A stretch of DNA of 64,000 nt from Blautia luti (GTDB lineage: Bacteria > Bacillota > Clostridia > Lachnospirales > Lachnospiraceae): contig NZ_JAAITI010000004.1 in NCBI RefSeq assembly GCF_013304735.1, positions 62,001 through 126,000 on the forward strand, in the 5' to 3' direction. Below are positions 8,426-17,674 of this stretch, one piece after another. The notes under the pieces are model-generated. The model did not search any database. It had not been told where the DNA came from and saw only the letters and a program-made list of their open reading frames with translations. The first letter of the stretch is position 1, and each line of letters starts with the position of its first letter. Made by a program: the position numbers and the translations under genes.

Positions 8426-9295
8426 TTATAATGTCACTTTTCTTGAGCATGCAACTGCAAGGGCACCGTAACCGATATGGCAGGCAACACTTAAGGAAAG
8501 GGGATCCATATGTATCTCCACTCCCGGGAATACTTCCTGGATCTCTTTTTTAAATTCTTCTGCTTCTTCCAGATTACCTGTATAAGCAGCCTGCAGACAC
8601 ATCTCACCATTGGATACATATTCCTTAAAACGTGTCTCCCAGTCATTCTTCATGGCTTTCAGCATGGCACGTTTGGCCTGCTTCTTGCCACGAACCTTGG
8701 CATAGGCATCCAGTTTCTCTCCCTGGATCTGCAGTACCGGTTTCAGGTTCAGAACTGTTCCGATAGCTGCTGCCGCCGGTGTGATCCTTCCGCCCTTTTT
8801 CAGATATTTCAGGGTATCCAGTGTGATATAGATACTGGAATCAAATTTCTGGTCTGTAAGGATCTTCTTGATCTCTGCTGCGCTTTTTCCTGCCTCTGCG
8901 AGCATCTTTGCATCCATTACGGACTGTCTCTGTGTTACGGAAATCCTCTGATTATCTACTACCTGAACACGGCCGTTATAGTCAATGGCAAGTCCCATTG
9001 CGGTAGAACAGGATGCGCTCAGTCCGCTTGACATTGGGATGTGAACGATCTCTTCATAATCTCTCAGAAGCTTATCCCACAGATCACAAAGATCTGCCGG
9101 ACTCGGCTGAGATGTAGAAATCGTTTCATCCTTTTTAAGCTTCTCATAAAACTCTTCCTGTGTGAGAGTTACACCTTCAAGGTACATTTTTTCATTAATA
9201 TAAAACGGCATCGGAATCACATAAACGCCAAGCTCTTCGGCCTGGGCCTGTGTGATACCACTGTTGCTGTCTGTTACAATGGCGATTTTGCCCAT
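8426..9295 (-). CDS. DegV family fatty-acid-binding protein
   Basis: A 289-residue cytoplasmic protein of the DegV/FakB type, which binds a fatty acid and presents it to a kinase (FakA) for phosphorylation and entry into membrane lipids. The diagnostic N-terminus is IAIVTDSNSGI and a second conserved block includes PSPADLCDLW and PMSSGLSASC, which form the lipid carboxylate site; the family's KKGGRITPAAA motif is near residue 170. No fakA (DAK-like) gene is in the window. An imperfect 55-base palindrome sits in its 5' leader between this gene and ptsI; a GGAGGGAATA ribosome binding site directly precedes the ATG. Confidence 0.92.
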   Translation of the reverse strand: MGKIAIVTDSNSGITQAQAEELGVYVIPMPFYINEKMYLEGVTLTQEEFYEKLKKDETISTSQPSPADLCDLWDKLLRDYEEIVHIPMSSGLSASCSTAMGLAIDYNGRVQVVDNQRISVTQRQSVMDAKMLAEAGKSAAEIKKILTDQKFDSSIYITLDTLKYLKKGGRITPAAAAIGTVLNLKPVLQIQGEKLDAYAKVRGKKQAKRAMLKAMKNDWETRFKEYVSNGEMCLQAAYTGNLEEAEEFKKEIQEVFPGVEIHMDPLSLSVACHIGYGALAVACSRKVTL

Positions 9296-9323
9296 TATCT
9301 ATTCCCTCCTGGTTTGTTATCTC

Positions 9324-9378
9324 GGCGGTCTAAAGAATTAATACATCAGCCCCTGATGGACTAATTCTTTAAACCGCC
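9324..9378. repeat. Long imperfect palindrome in the degV leader
   Basis: GGCGGTCTAAAGAATTA (9324-9340) pairs with TAATTCTTTAAACCGCC (9362-9378) with one mismatch, and the interior continues as CATCAG/CTGATG, giving a hairpin with arms of about 26 bases and a tiny loop. No T-run follows on the minus strand, so it is not an ordinary terminator; it may be an RNA leader element, an operator, or an mRNA-processing site. Confidence 0.7.
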
Positions 9379-9465
9379 CTAAAAAAGCCATAATTGTAGT
9401 GTATCATATTTTTTTCTATATCACAATTGGAAATTTTCCATGAGTATTTTCCATAAATATTCCGT

Positions 9466-9506
9466 AAAAAACAGCTGCCATACAGATTTTGATGTACAGC
9501 AGCTGT
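9466..9506 (-). terminator. Probable terminator of ptsI
   Basis: ACAGCTGC (9471-9478) and GCAGCTGT (9499-9506) form a perfect stem; on the minus strand it is followed by six T. Confidence 0.75.
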
Positions 9507-9551
9507 CACATTATTTATGGAAAATATCTTTATCCATTTATGATCTGTGTC

Positions 9552-11168
9552 TTATTCCATTTCTCTTACGATCTTTCTGACCGGAAGCACAAAGGTCGGA
9601 GATACAGAAAGCTCGTCCAGTCCCATTTCCACAAATCTCTCAGTAAGAGTGGTATCCGCACCAAGCTCACCACAGATTCCAGCCCAGATGCCTTCTTTGT
9701 GTGCATTGTCCACAACCATCTGGATCATACGGAGAACTGCCTCATGATGAGAATCATAAATGTTATCCAGTTTCGCGTTCTGACGGTCGATCGCCAATGT
9801 GTACTGGGTGAGGTCGTTGGTTCCGATACTGAAGAAGTCAACTTCTTTTGCAAGAAGGTCACTGATCATAACAGCAGCCGGAGTCTCGATCATGATACCC
9901 TGCTCCACATCATCGCGGAACGGAATGCCCTGCTCGGTAAGCTCTGCTTTCACCTCAGCTACGATGGCCTTGATCTGTTTTACTTCTGTTACGGAGATGA
10001 TCATCGGATACATAATGGAAATATTTCCGAACATGCTTGCGCGGAAAAGTGCACGAAGCTGTGTCTTGAATACTTCCGGGCGGTCCAGACAGATACGGAT
10101 CGCACGATATCCCATTGCAGGATTCTCCTCGTGTGCCATGTTGAAATAATCGATCTGCTTGTCTGCTCCGATATCCAGAGTACGGATAATGACTTTTTTG
10201 CCGGCCATGTTCTGTGCTACAGTCTTATAAACCTGGAACTGCTCTTCCTCTGTAGGGTAATCTTCTTTTTCCAGATATACAAACTCACTTCTGAAAAGTC
10301 CGATACCCTCTGCATCATTGGCAAGTACATTGGCAACATCACCGGTACTTCCGATGTTTGCGTAAAGGTGGAGTTTCCGTCCGCTCTTGGTAACAGTTTC
10401 TTTTCCTTTCAGTTCCTTGAGCATTGCACGCTGTGCAAGTTCATCTGCACGCAGGTCTTCGTATTTCTTAAGGGTCTCCGCATCCGGATCAACGATCAGA
10501 TTTCCGCTCTTTCCGTCTACGACTGCCATTTTTCCGTCCATGGACTCGTCGTATTCGATATTGATCAGTGCCGGAATGTTCATAGTTCTTGCAAGGATCG
10601 CGGTATGTGAGTTGGAAGAACCTTTTCTTGTAACAAATGCAAGTACCTTGCTCTTGTCCATCTGCACGGTCTCACTTGGTGCAAGATCTTCCGCAACTAC
10701 AATCACCGGTTCCGATGCCTCAAGATTTCCGTCACCGTGACCGGAAAGTACACGTACCAGACGGTCGGAAATATCCTTCACATCAGCAGCTCTTGCCTTC
10801 ATGTAATCGTCGTCCATCTGTGCGAACATAGATGAGAAGTTGTCGCCAGTTGTTGCAACCGCATATTCTGCGTTTACAGACTCTGTACGGATAATGTTGT
10901 GGATGGAATCCAGATAGTCATCATCATCAAGCATCATCTGATGAACTTCAAAGATTGCCGCTCCGGACTCTCCAACTTCCTGAAGAGCCTTGTCATAAAG
11001 CTTCTGAAGCTGTGCCACAGCCTGCTCCTTGGCTGCCTCCACACGCTTTACCTCTTCTTCCGGATCCTCCACGTGAACACGTTTTACACTGGTGTCAACT
11101 TTCTGAAGAATTGAGATCTTACCGATCGCAATACCGGAAAATACAGATTTACCTTCCAAAACCTTCAT
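9552..11168 (-). CDS. ptsI: PTS enzyme I (phosphoenolpyruvate-protein phosphotransferase)
   Basis: Transfers phosphate from phosphoenolpyruvate to HPr at the head of the sugar phosphotransferase system. With the ATG at 11168 (AGAAGGAGA upstream) the protein is 538 residues. The N-terminal HPr-binding domain spans about 20-150, the phosphorylated histidine is His188 within GSSNSHTAILAR, and the C-terminal TIM-barrel PEP-binding domain carries GIGLFRSEF and the active-site Cys in GICGELGAD. Everything needed for activity is present and length is normal. No gene for HPr is adjacent, so this is a stand-alone ptsI rather than a ptsHI operon. It has its own terminator. Confidence 0.96.
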   Translation of the reverse strand: MKVLEGKSVFSGIAIGKISILQKVDTSVKRVHVEDPEEEVKRVEAAKEQAVAQLQKLYDKALQEVGESGAAIFEVHQMMLDDDDYLDSIHNIIRTESVNAEYAVATTGDNFSSMFAQMDDDYMKARAADVKDISDRLVRVLSGHGDGNLEASEPVIVVAEDLAPSETVQMDKSKVLAFVTRKGSSNSHTAILARTMNIPALINIEYDESMDGKMAVVDGKSGNLIVDPDAETLKKYEDLRADELAQRAMLKELKGKETVTKSGRKLHLYANIGSTGDVANVLANDAEGIGLFRSEFVYLEKEDYPTEEEQFQVYKTVAQNMAGKKVIIRTLDIGADKQIDYFNMAHEENPAMGYRAIRICLDRPEVFKTQLRALFRASMFGNISIMYPMIISVTEVKQIKAIVAEVKAELTEQGIPFRDDVEQGIMIETPAAVMISDLLAKEVDFFSIGTNDLTQYTLAIDRQNAKLDNIYDSHHEAVLRMIQMVVDNAHKEGIWAGICGELGADTTLTERFVEMGLDELSVSPTFVLPVRKIVREME

Positions 11169-11282
11169 GAAATTATCTCCTTCTGTTTTTATATTTGCCC
11201 ACTTATGAGGTATTATAACACACAATCCGAAGATTCTGCCATGCTTTTTTCGTGATCTTTAAAAAACCTGTAAAAATTCTAT

Positions 11283-11703
11283 TTATGCTTTCTTTTTTTG
11301 CCATATATACAGCAAAAGTGACAAAACAAACGCTGCCGTTCCGCGAAAAATGCCTTGTATCCGTTCTGCCTGGATGGCTGTCTTCGGAAATATCAGATAC
11401 CACTGTATCTTTTTTCCGGAGTCTTATCAGAAAAAGGGATTCTTTCCAGCGGCATTTTCAGTTCCAAAAAGTTCCTCTGCCTTCATAAATCCTCCGTCCC
11501 AGTAAAAACAGATATCTGTCTTATTTTCCTGTTTCCGGACTGTTTTTAAAATTTCTTCTGCCCGATCCTGATCCGGATAACTTCCTTCCAGAAAAACGGA
11601 AAGAGAATTTTCCCCGGGTATAGATATAAATTCCCTTAATCCATACAGAAAACACAATCCGGCAAGCAGGCAGACGGCAAGCTCTGCTTTTCTGTTTCCG
11701 ATA
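11283..11703 (-). pseudogene. Relic of a membrane protein (ABC permease-like), frameshifted
   Basis: A decayed gene. One frame (11427-11700) gives a membrane helix AELAVCLLAGLCFLYGLREF followed by a soluble stretch (ENSLSVFLEGSYPDQDRAEE and beyond) that stops at 11427. The continuation is in other frames: after a T5 run and an A6 run the reading shifts twice, giving a last block QWYLIFPKTAIQAERIQGIF and a C-terminal membrane helix ending at 11283. A helix, an extracytoplasmic segment and a C-terminal helix fit an ABC/FtsX-like permease fragment, but the family is not certain. The 5' end is lost at the join with the histidine-kinase relic on the opposite strand. Both shifts fall in homopolymers, so sequencing error should be excluded. 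Confidence 0.5.
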
Positions 11704-11915
11704 ATGGTCCAGGCATTCCGAAAACTTCCAGAGAAGATGTTTTTCGCCGTTTCTACCGAATGGATTCTTCCAGAAAAGATAAACAACATTTTGGCCTTGG
11801 ACTTTCCATCGCCCGGGAGATTGTTTCTCTTCATGGCGGAACTATTGCGGTTTCCGAAACTCCTGGCGGCGGCGCAACATTTACCATTGTTCTTCCCATA
11901 AGTTTTCCAGCATAA
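11640..11915 (+). pseudogene. C-terminal fragment of a sensor histidine kinase
   Basis: Only the end of the ATP-binding domain of a histidine kinase remains. Reading the plus strand gives the G1 box FSVSDNGPGIP, an F-box-like RRFYRMDSSRKDKQHF, and the G2 box FGLGLSIAREIVSLHGG, ending in GGGATFTIVLP and a stop at 11913-11915. The frame is closed by a TAA at 11637 and the homology fades near 11680, so the sensor, dimerisation and phospho-acceptor His parts are absent. It points away from the neighbouring relic on the minus strand, suggesting a deletion joined parts of a former kinase/ABC-permease locus. It is not expected to be functional. Confidence 0.75.
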
Positions 11916-11968
11916 AAATACAGCACATGCAATCAAAAAAGATTTTTTTATGCATGTGCTGTATTTTT
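11914..11968. terminator. Bidirectional terminator
   Basis: An 18-base perfect inverted repeat (11914-11931 with 11951-11968), AT-rich on its outer flanks, with A-runs on the left and T-runs on the right. It separates the plus-strand kinase relic from the minus-strand exporter operon and can serve both. Confidence 0.85.
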
Positions 11969-11979
11969 AATTCTCTGTA

Positions 11980-13242
11980 TTATTCACTGCGAAGGGCATC
12001 AATAGGATTCAAATTGGCAGCTTTCACAGATGGAAGAAGTCCGAAGATCAGGCCGATCAGCATGGAAAATACTACTGAGCCGATAATAGCCGGAATACTG
12101 ATAGCCGTCGGTGCCCCGGACACCTGGGCCACCACCTTTGACAGTATAATTCCAAGAACTACTCCTATAATTCCTCCGATACTGGTCAGCACCGAAGCCT
12201 CTGTCAAAAACTGTCCCAGAATGACTTTTTTCCTTGCCCCGATGGCTTTTTTCAATCCAATCTCACTGGTACGTTCTGTGACAGATACCAGCATAATATT
12301 CATAACACCGATGCCACCAACCAGAAGAGAAATACTTGCAATCCAGATCAGCTGCTGATTGGTACTCTCACTGAGTTTCTGGAGATTTTTAACTTTCTCC
12401 ATGATATCTTCCGCTTTATATTTAAAATTGGAATTGCTTTTTTCATTCTGGATTCCTGTATTTAAGACATCCTCTGCAGCCTTTCCTACAGAACTCATAT
12501 TATCCGTACTGTCTGCACGGACAGTTACATTCTGTGGCTGATCAAATTTGAACACAATAGGCCAGGTAGTATCCGGAATCATCACGCTTCCCATAATTGT
12601 CTGGGAATATTCCTCATATTCAGAAAGCGTATTGATCTTCGGCATGTTATCCTCGCTCTGAGTAATCACTCCTACAATAATATAAGGCTCTGATCCCACC
12701 TCAATGGTTTTTCCTATAGGATTCTCGCTTCCGAAAATATTCTGTGCGGCATTGGAATCCACAAGGGCAACCTTCCGGTAGCTGTCATAATCTTTCTGCA
12801 CAAAACCCCGTCCGGACTGAACCAGATATCCCATCGTCTTCAGATAGCTGCTGTCGATCCCGTACACAGTTCCACCCTGAAAGCTTGTGTTCTTATAATA
12901 AACACTTGCAGACTGACTGCTGTAATAAAAAGTGGAACTGATCACATGATCCAGATCCGCAATCGCTGTTTTCTGAGAATCGGAAATCACCGGCGGAGTA
13001 GCGGAACTTCCGTACGATCCGTAATCCATATCGTAGGTGCTGTCTCCATCATAAAGCAATACCTGTACCGTATTATTTCCGGAACCAATCAGATCTTCTT
13101 TAATCTGTTCGCTGGTTCCCTTAATCGTAGATACAATTGCAATAATAGATGCAATACCAATAATAATACCAAGCATGGTCAGAAAGGATCTCATCTTATG
13201 TGACCATATTCCCTGAAAGGCCAGGCGTATATTTTCAAGCAT
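11980..13242 (-). CDS. MacB-like ABC transporter permease
   Basis: A 420-residue FtsX/MacB-type permease. It has an N-terminal membrane helix (MLGIIIGIASIIAIVSTI, residues about 23-40), a large extracytoplasmic MacB-core domain (about 45-285), and three C-terminal helices carrying the family motif GGIGVMNIMLVSVTERTSEI. It closes an operon in which it lies 17 bases after the second adaptor gene, with an AGGAG site before its ATG. In Gram-positive bacteria such permeases work with a MacA-like adaptor and a LolD-type ATPase to move peptides or lipoproteins, or to sense antimicrobial peptides, through mechanotransmission rather than classic transport. Substrate unknown. Confidence 0.92.
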   Translation of the reverse strand: MLENIRLAFQGIWSHKMRSFLTMLGIIIGIASIIAIVSTIKGTSEQIKEDLIGSGNNTVQVLLYDGDSTYDMDYGSYGSSATPPVISDSQKTAIADLDHVISSTFYYSSQSASVYYKNTSFQGGTVYGIDSSYLKTMGYLVQSGRGFVQKDYDSYRKVALVDSNAAQNIFGSENPIGKTIEVGSEPYIIVGVITQSEDNMPKINTLSEYEEYSQTIMGSVMIPDTTWPIVFKFDQPQNVTVRADSTDNMSSVGKAAEDVLNTGIQNEKSNSNFKYKAEDIMEKVKNLQKLSESTNQQLIWIASISLLVGGIGVMNIMLVSVTERTSEIGLKKAIGARKKVILGQFLTEASVLTSIGGIIGVVLGIILSKVVAQVSGAPTAISIPAIIGSVVFSMLIGLIFGLLPSVKAANLNPIDALRSE

Positions 13243-13259
13243 GAAATTTCTCCTCTCCG

Positions 13260-15341
13260 TTATTGATTATACATATCATCCAATGTCACTTCTTTTGTTT
13301 TGGCACCTTCCGTAACTGCATCGCCATAAGGAAATGCCAGAAGATCATCCGATTTCAGTCCACCGGTTACCACTGCATAATATCCGCTGTTTACAATACT
13401 TCCTACGGTAATCTGCTGCTTTTTCAGAGTTCCCTTAACATCTTTGTAAACATAACTGTTTCCATTTTCCGTCCGGATAAAGGCTTTCATTACAACCAGA
13501 CTTCCCTTGGCTAGTTTATTGGATTTCAGTGATACCGTTACATAATCCTGATCTGTAAACTGCAGTGACCGGTCTGTAATTTCTGCATTAAAAGTATAAT
13601 AAGATACATTCGGGTTGGAATCTCCGCCATAGTAGAAATAACTGGATGATTCTACCGGATAATCCGATACATTCAACACTTTTGCCTCAAAGCTTCCCGA
13701 GTCATAACTGGTACACTGAAGAAGTGCTCCTTCCTGCATCTGATCCCTCATCAGCTCACTGACTGTTCCGGTTACATAGAAGCCATCTTTACTTTTTACT
13801 TTCAAAAAAGCATCTCCATTGTAGGAACCTGTCGCCTCATCCCCGATATAAGCTACGGTTCCGTCCAGCTTGCTCGTTACCAGCTTATTTTTTACTTTAT
13901 TTTCAAGTTTGGTGATATTCAGATTATTTTCCTCGATATCCAGTTTCAGGCTTGCAATCTTGTTCTTCTGGATCTTGATGGCATCCTCTCTTGACATAGT
14001 TGAGCTATCTGTACTGTCGTCTCCATCGCTGCCGTCATCTGGAATTTCATCATCTGTGGTGTCATCATAAGTGGATGCTCCATCCAGCGTAAACTCTGTC
14101 TCTGCATACATATAAACTGGGTTTTCCAAAAGGCTTCCATCAATCAGATAATAGCCGGTACAGGAAAGTTTTCTATCCTGAAAATCAGCAATGGTATCAT
14201 TTTCGTGAAATTCCAGCTGAAACCAGCTGCCACCTTCCTGCACTACTCTGGTTCCATCTGCACTGTAACCTGCCATCCGGTTAAAAAACGAACCCATAAC
14301 TGTAACCTTGCCTTTTGCACTGCTTACAAGAAAAACATATGGATCCTCTTCTGTTCCTGTTCCTGTAAAAGGCTGTGATGTATCATCCAGTTTCTGATAA
14401 AACTCCGGTTCTCCGTCTGTAATTCCGGGAATTTCCTGTTCTGTTCCGTTCCCATTGGGATCAGGAAGTTCATCTGGTTCCAAAGTAGGTGTTGGTGTAG
14501 GGGTAGCTGATATTGCAGGTTCATCCGGATTTTCAGTCGGATTTTCTCCGTCTGTAATGTCATCTACCTCCGGATCCTGATAAGACGGCTCCATAATCAG
14601 CCCATCACCCAAACCGTCAGAACCGGATTCTGTACTTTCTGATTCCTGGTCTGCACTGCCGGCAGACGGAACCTCTTCTCCCTGAACATCTTCTATCTGC
14701 CCGGAAATATCCTCTGTAGAATCAGATTCTACATCTGTAAAAGCGCTGAGGAGCAATGGCTGAGTCGCAGCCGCCAGATAACTGCCAGTTCTATTCTCTG
14801 CTGCTGATCCTGTCGTAGACTGCATATCTTCATCTCCATTTCCGCTGGAAGAAGGATCTGTCGAAGACATTTCATCATCTCCGGCACTGCCGGTATCTCC
14901 TGTGGAAGCGTCCAGTTCATCGGTACTGTCTGTACTGTCCTCAATAGGCCCGCCATTCTGAAGACTTGTGAGACGATTCTGTGCTTTTGTAAGATCCTGT
15001 TCCTGTTTCTGGAGTTTCAGTTTTGCAATATTCAACTCCATTTCCACAAGTGTCATATCAAAAGAGATCAGATTGTCTCCTTTTTTTACATCGTCTCCCT
15101 GAGAAACATAAATTTTCTCAATGATCATATCTTTATCCATGTTTATATTCTGAGAAACATTTGTGGTGATGGTTCCATCCAGTGTTGTTTCCGAATACCA
15201 GTCCGTCAGGAGGTTGCTGACGCTGGTTACCGGCACTTCTGTCACCTTATTTTTTTTCACATGCTCAAGTCCTGTGTAAATTCCTCCGGCTGCCAGTGCC
15301 ACAACCAATACGCCAACAATAACTCTTTTCACCACTTTCAT
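13260..15341 (-). CDS. MacA/HlyD-type adaptor with large acidic insertion
   Basis: A 693-residue membrane-fusion-type adaptor, much longer than the usual 350-450. The start is the ATG at 15341 (AGAGGTGA upstream). Residues 1-35 hold a membrane anchor (VIVGVLVVALAAGGIYTGL); then a biotinyl-lipoyl half domain, then the first coiled-coil helix (ELNIAKLKLQKQEQDLTKAQ). The hairpin tip is replaced by an insertion of over 300 residues: an acidic Ser/Thr/Asp/Glu-rich linker, a Thr/Pro linker, and a compact beta-rich domain (GTGTEEDPYVFLVSSAKGKV). The second coiled-coil helix, lipoyl half and beta-barrel follow. It is the second adaptor of the operon, after the ATPase gene. Confidence 0.85.
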   Translation of the reverse strand: MKVVKRVIVGVLVVALAAGGIYTGLEHVKKNKVTEVPVTSVSNLLTDWYSETTLDGTITTNVSQNINMDKDMIIEKIYVSQGDDVKKGDNLISFDMTLVEMELNIAKLKLQKQEQDLTKAQNRLTSLQNGGPIEDSTDSTDELDASTGDTGSAGDDEMSSTDPSSSGNGDEDMQSTTGSAAENRTGSYLAAATQPLLLSAFTDVESDSTEDISGQIEDVQGEEVPSAGSADQESESTESGSDGLGDGLIMEPSYQDPEVDDITDGENPTENPDEPAISATPTPTPTLEPDELPDPNGNGTEQEIPGITDGEPEFYQKLDDTSQPFTGTGTEEDPYVFLVSSAKGKVTVMGSFFNRMAGYSADGTRVVQEGGSWFQLEFHENDTIADFQDRKLSCTGYYLIDGSLLENPVYMYAETEFTLDGASTYDDTTDDEIPDDGSDGDDSTDSSTMSREDAIKIQKNKIASLKLDIEENNLNITKLENKVKNKLVTSKLDGTVAYIGDEATGSYNGDAFLKVKSKDGFYVTGTVSELMRDQMQEGALLQCTSYDSGSFEAKVLNVSDYPVESSSYFYYGGDSNPNVSYYTFNAEITDRSLQFTDQDYVTVSLKSNKLAKGSLVVMKAFIRTENGNSYVYKDVKGTLKKQQITVGSIVNSGYYAVVTGGLKSDDLLAFPYGDAVTEGAKTKEVTLDDMYNQ

Positions 15342-15345
15342 GCTA

Positions 15346-16017
15346 TCACCTCTTTTCCTGCAGCTCTCCATCCCGAATTGTGACAACTCTCTTGGCATGT
15401 GCCGCAATTTCCGGATCATGCGTGATCATCAGTACAGAAACTCCCTCATCATTCAGTTTCTGAAAAAGTTCCATAACCTGTGCACCGGATTTGGTATCCA
15501 GAGCACCGGTCGGTTCATCCGCAAGAAGAAGCTTCGGATTATTTACAATTGCTCTTGCAATGGCAACTCTCTGCATCTGTCCACCGGATAACTGATTAGG
15601 TTTAAAATTCACCCTGTCCGCAAGACCCACACGTTCCAGAGCTTTAAACGCCCATTCTCTCCGCTCTTTTTTGGGAATTTTCGCATAATTCAGCGGCAGT
15701 TCCACATTGGTCAGTGCGCTCTGTCTCGGAAGAAGATGAAAACTCTGAAATACAAATCCAATTGTTTTCAGACGTAGATCTGACATTTCATTTTCCGAAC
15801 ACTTCGCAATGTCTTCCCCATTCAGAAGAAACGAGCCTTTTGTTGGCTTATCCAGACATCCGATGATATTCATCAGAGTGGTTTTTCCGGAACCGGATGG
15901 TCCCATGATCGCCACATATTCTCCCTCTTCCATGGAAAAATTAACATCTTTTAATACGGGAACCGTCATTTTCCCCTGCTGGTAATCTTTATATATTCCC
16001 TTTAAATCCAAAATCAT
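15346..16017 (-). CDS. MacB/LolD-type ABC ATPase
   Basis: A 223-residue ATPase. Walker A is GPSGSGKTT at residues 39-47, the Q-loop is [10 protein letters not shown], the signature is [14 protein letters not shown] and Walker B is [12 protein letters not shown], exactly the pattern of the MacB/LolD/SalX group. Its start overlaps the stop of the first adaptor gene (ATGA) and it ends four bases before the second adaptor gene, so its translation is coupled to both. It would form a dimer under the separate 420-residue permease encoded at the end of the operon. Function: energising an adaptor-linked export or envelope-defence system. Confidence 0.94.
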   Translation of the reverse strand: MILDLKGIYKDYQQGKMTVPVLKDVNFSMEEGEYVAIMGPSGSGKTTLMNIIGCLDKPTKGSFLLNGEDIAKCSENEMSDLRLKTIGFVFQSFHLLPRQSALTNVELPLNYAKIPKKERREWAFKALERVGLADRVNFKPNQLSGGQMQRVAIARAIVNNPKLLLADEPTGALDTKSGAQVMELFQKLNDEGVSVLMITHDPEIAAHAKRVVTIRDGELQEKR

Positions 16018-17456
16018 TCCGTCGGCGCTCCTTCCATCGGGACAAGATCATCTCCCGAAGAAATGTCATCTGTTACATCTGTCATATCGCTGTCCTCAAT
16101 CATCTCCGGCTCAGCTCCGTCACTTTCCAGATCACTGTAATCTTCTCCGCTTTCATCCAGAGAATCTTCTTCATCCGAAGTATCCCACATGGCAGATGTT
16201 GTCTGATCAGCAGTTCCCTCCACAGCAGACATACCTTCTTTCAGTTCGTCTGTCGGAAATGCGATTTTATCTTTCTCAGTAAGTCCATCGGCAATTTCAT
16301 ATTCCGCAAGATTTTCGTCATACTGTCCAAGCACAACATCCCTCTTCACCAGTTTATTTCCAGCATCTGCAATCCACACATACGGACTGTCTGTATCTGC
16401 ATCCACAATAAAATAATCATTCAGCCAGATACCTACTTTATTGTCATCCTGTCCTTCATCCGGTTCAATATAAACATGCTGGCCAAGCATCAGACCGTCA
16501 GAGGAATCCAGATTCACATAGAACGGATATGTACTGGACGAAGTCTGATCATTGCTGGTACTGGACATTCCATACATTGCCATATCCGAACTGTTATTAC
16601 TTGCGGAATTATCCATATCCACAGAACCCATGGTTCCCTTCCATGTCTTGGACGAATCAACTCTGGAGCGGATAATTACCGGCGTTCCCTCTATGATGGA
16701 ATCCCGGTTCACCTCATTTACCGTTCCTTTCACGCGATAGGCTCCCGTACTTAAAATTGTGATAAATGCATTACTGGAACTGTCTCCAGAACCGGAATCA
16801 CCGGAATCGGAGGATCCCTCTGTGAGCGTATCATCTACGCCATCGGAATCATCTCCGCCCATCTTCGAAGTATCTATCTTCTGAATCACACCATCAATTT
16901 CACTGCGAACCTCTGTATTCTGTGTGGCCTGGGAAAGTTTTTCAATTTCCGCCTGTTTACTCTTCTGATCATATTCATTCTTCTTGAGATTCATTTTCTG
17001 AGTTTCAATTTCTATTGTATAAGAAAGCTGATTGTCTGCTGTAGCTTTCTTTTTCTCAGCTTCCAGAGTTGTAATCTGATCTGAAATACTTAAAGCCTCA
17101 TTTTTAAGCCGATCCAGTGCCAGCTGCGCTTCCTGAAGGCTCTGCTGAATGCTTCCCAGATCATACTGAAAAAGAAGCTGGCCTTTTTTTACTTCCTCAC
17201 CGGTTTTTACCTGTATTTCTTTTACTTTCCGTCCGCTTTCGATCTTTACCTGAACGGTTTCCTGCGGTTCCACTACACCAGCGTAGCGATTTTCCACTCC
17301 GGAGTCCATCTCTGAAAGCTTACTTATCTTTGTTACATATACAGTATCACTGCCACTTTTGGATCCTGCATGGTGTGTATAATAATACCAGCCGCCAGCT
17401 CCAATCCCCGCTGCCAGTATCAGAATCCCAAGGGCAATTAAAATACGTTTCTTCAT
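16014..17456 (-). CDS. MacA/HlyD-type adaptor protein (first of two)
   Basis: A 480-residue membrane-fusion-type adaptor. Residues 5-27 form the anchor (LIALGILILAAGIGAGGWYY). A lipoyl half domain follows (VEPQETVQVKIESGRKVKEI), then a coiled-coil hairpin (about 105-190, with QSLQEAQLALDRLKNEA), a short acidic Ser/Gly linker, the second lipoyl half, and a beta-barrel region. The C-terminal 70 residues are an acidic tail rich in Asp, Glu and Ser with no known domain. It begins the operon, has AAGGGGA before the ATG, and overlaps the ATPase gene by four bases. Having two distinct adaptors in one operon suggests a hetero-oligomeric adaptor ring or alternative partners. Confidence 0.87.
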   Translation of the reverse strand: MKKRILIALGILILAAGIGAGGWYYYTHHAGSKSGSDTVYVTKISKLSEMDSGVENRYAGVVEPQETVQVKIESGRKVKEIQVKTGEEVKKGQLLFQYDLGSIQQSLQEAQLALDRLKNEALSISDQITTLEAEKKKATADNQLSYTIEIETQKMNLKKNEYDQKSKQAEIEKLSQATQNTEVRSEIDGVIQKIDTSKMGGDDSDGVDDTLTEGSSDSGDSGSGDSSSNAFITILSTGAYRVKGTVNEVNRDSIIEGTPVIIRSRVDSSKTWKGTMGSVDMDNSASNNSSDMAMYGMSSTSNDQTSSSTYPFYVNLDSSDGLMLGQHVYIEPDEGQDDNKVGIWLNDYFIVDADTDSPYVWIADAGNKLVKRDVVLGQYDENLAEYEIADGLTEKDKIAFPTDELKEGMSAVEGTADQTTSAMWDTSDEEDSLDESGEDYSDLESDGAEPEMIEDSDMTDVTDDISSGDDLVPMEGAPTE

Positions 17457-17612
17457 ATCTGTCCCCTTTTCCCAGCATAATGTGGAAACTACAAGTTACC
17501 TAAAATATCATAGCAGATTGAACCGAAAAAGAAAAGTCTTTGCGGAAAACGATGCAAATTTCACAAATTTTTCACTGTTTTTTTATAAAAATCGTATAGT
17601 TTTAAGGGATTT

Positions 17613-17641
17613 TTGACTTTTGATGCGATATCTGATAAAAT
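17613..17641 (+). promoter_or_regulatory. Promoter of the lipoprotein gene
   Basis: TTGACT (17613-17618) and TAAAAT (17636-17641) are separated by 17 bases, a strong vegetative promoter ending about 34 bases before the lipoprotein start codon. Confidence 0.75.
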
Positions 17642-17674
17642 GAGATGTAAATTTTTTTGAAAGGAAAGAACGAT

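Noticed and set aside
11427-11936. 169-codon minus-strand reading frame taken as one gene
   Set aside because: Its first half is antisense to a clear histidine-kinase ATP-binding domain; only the second half looks like protein, so it is a chimera of two relics.
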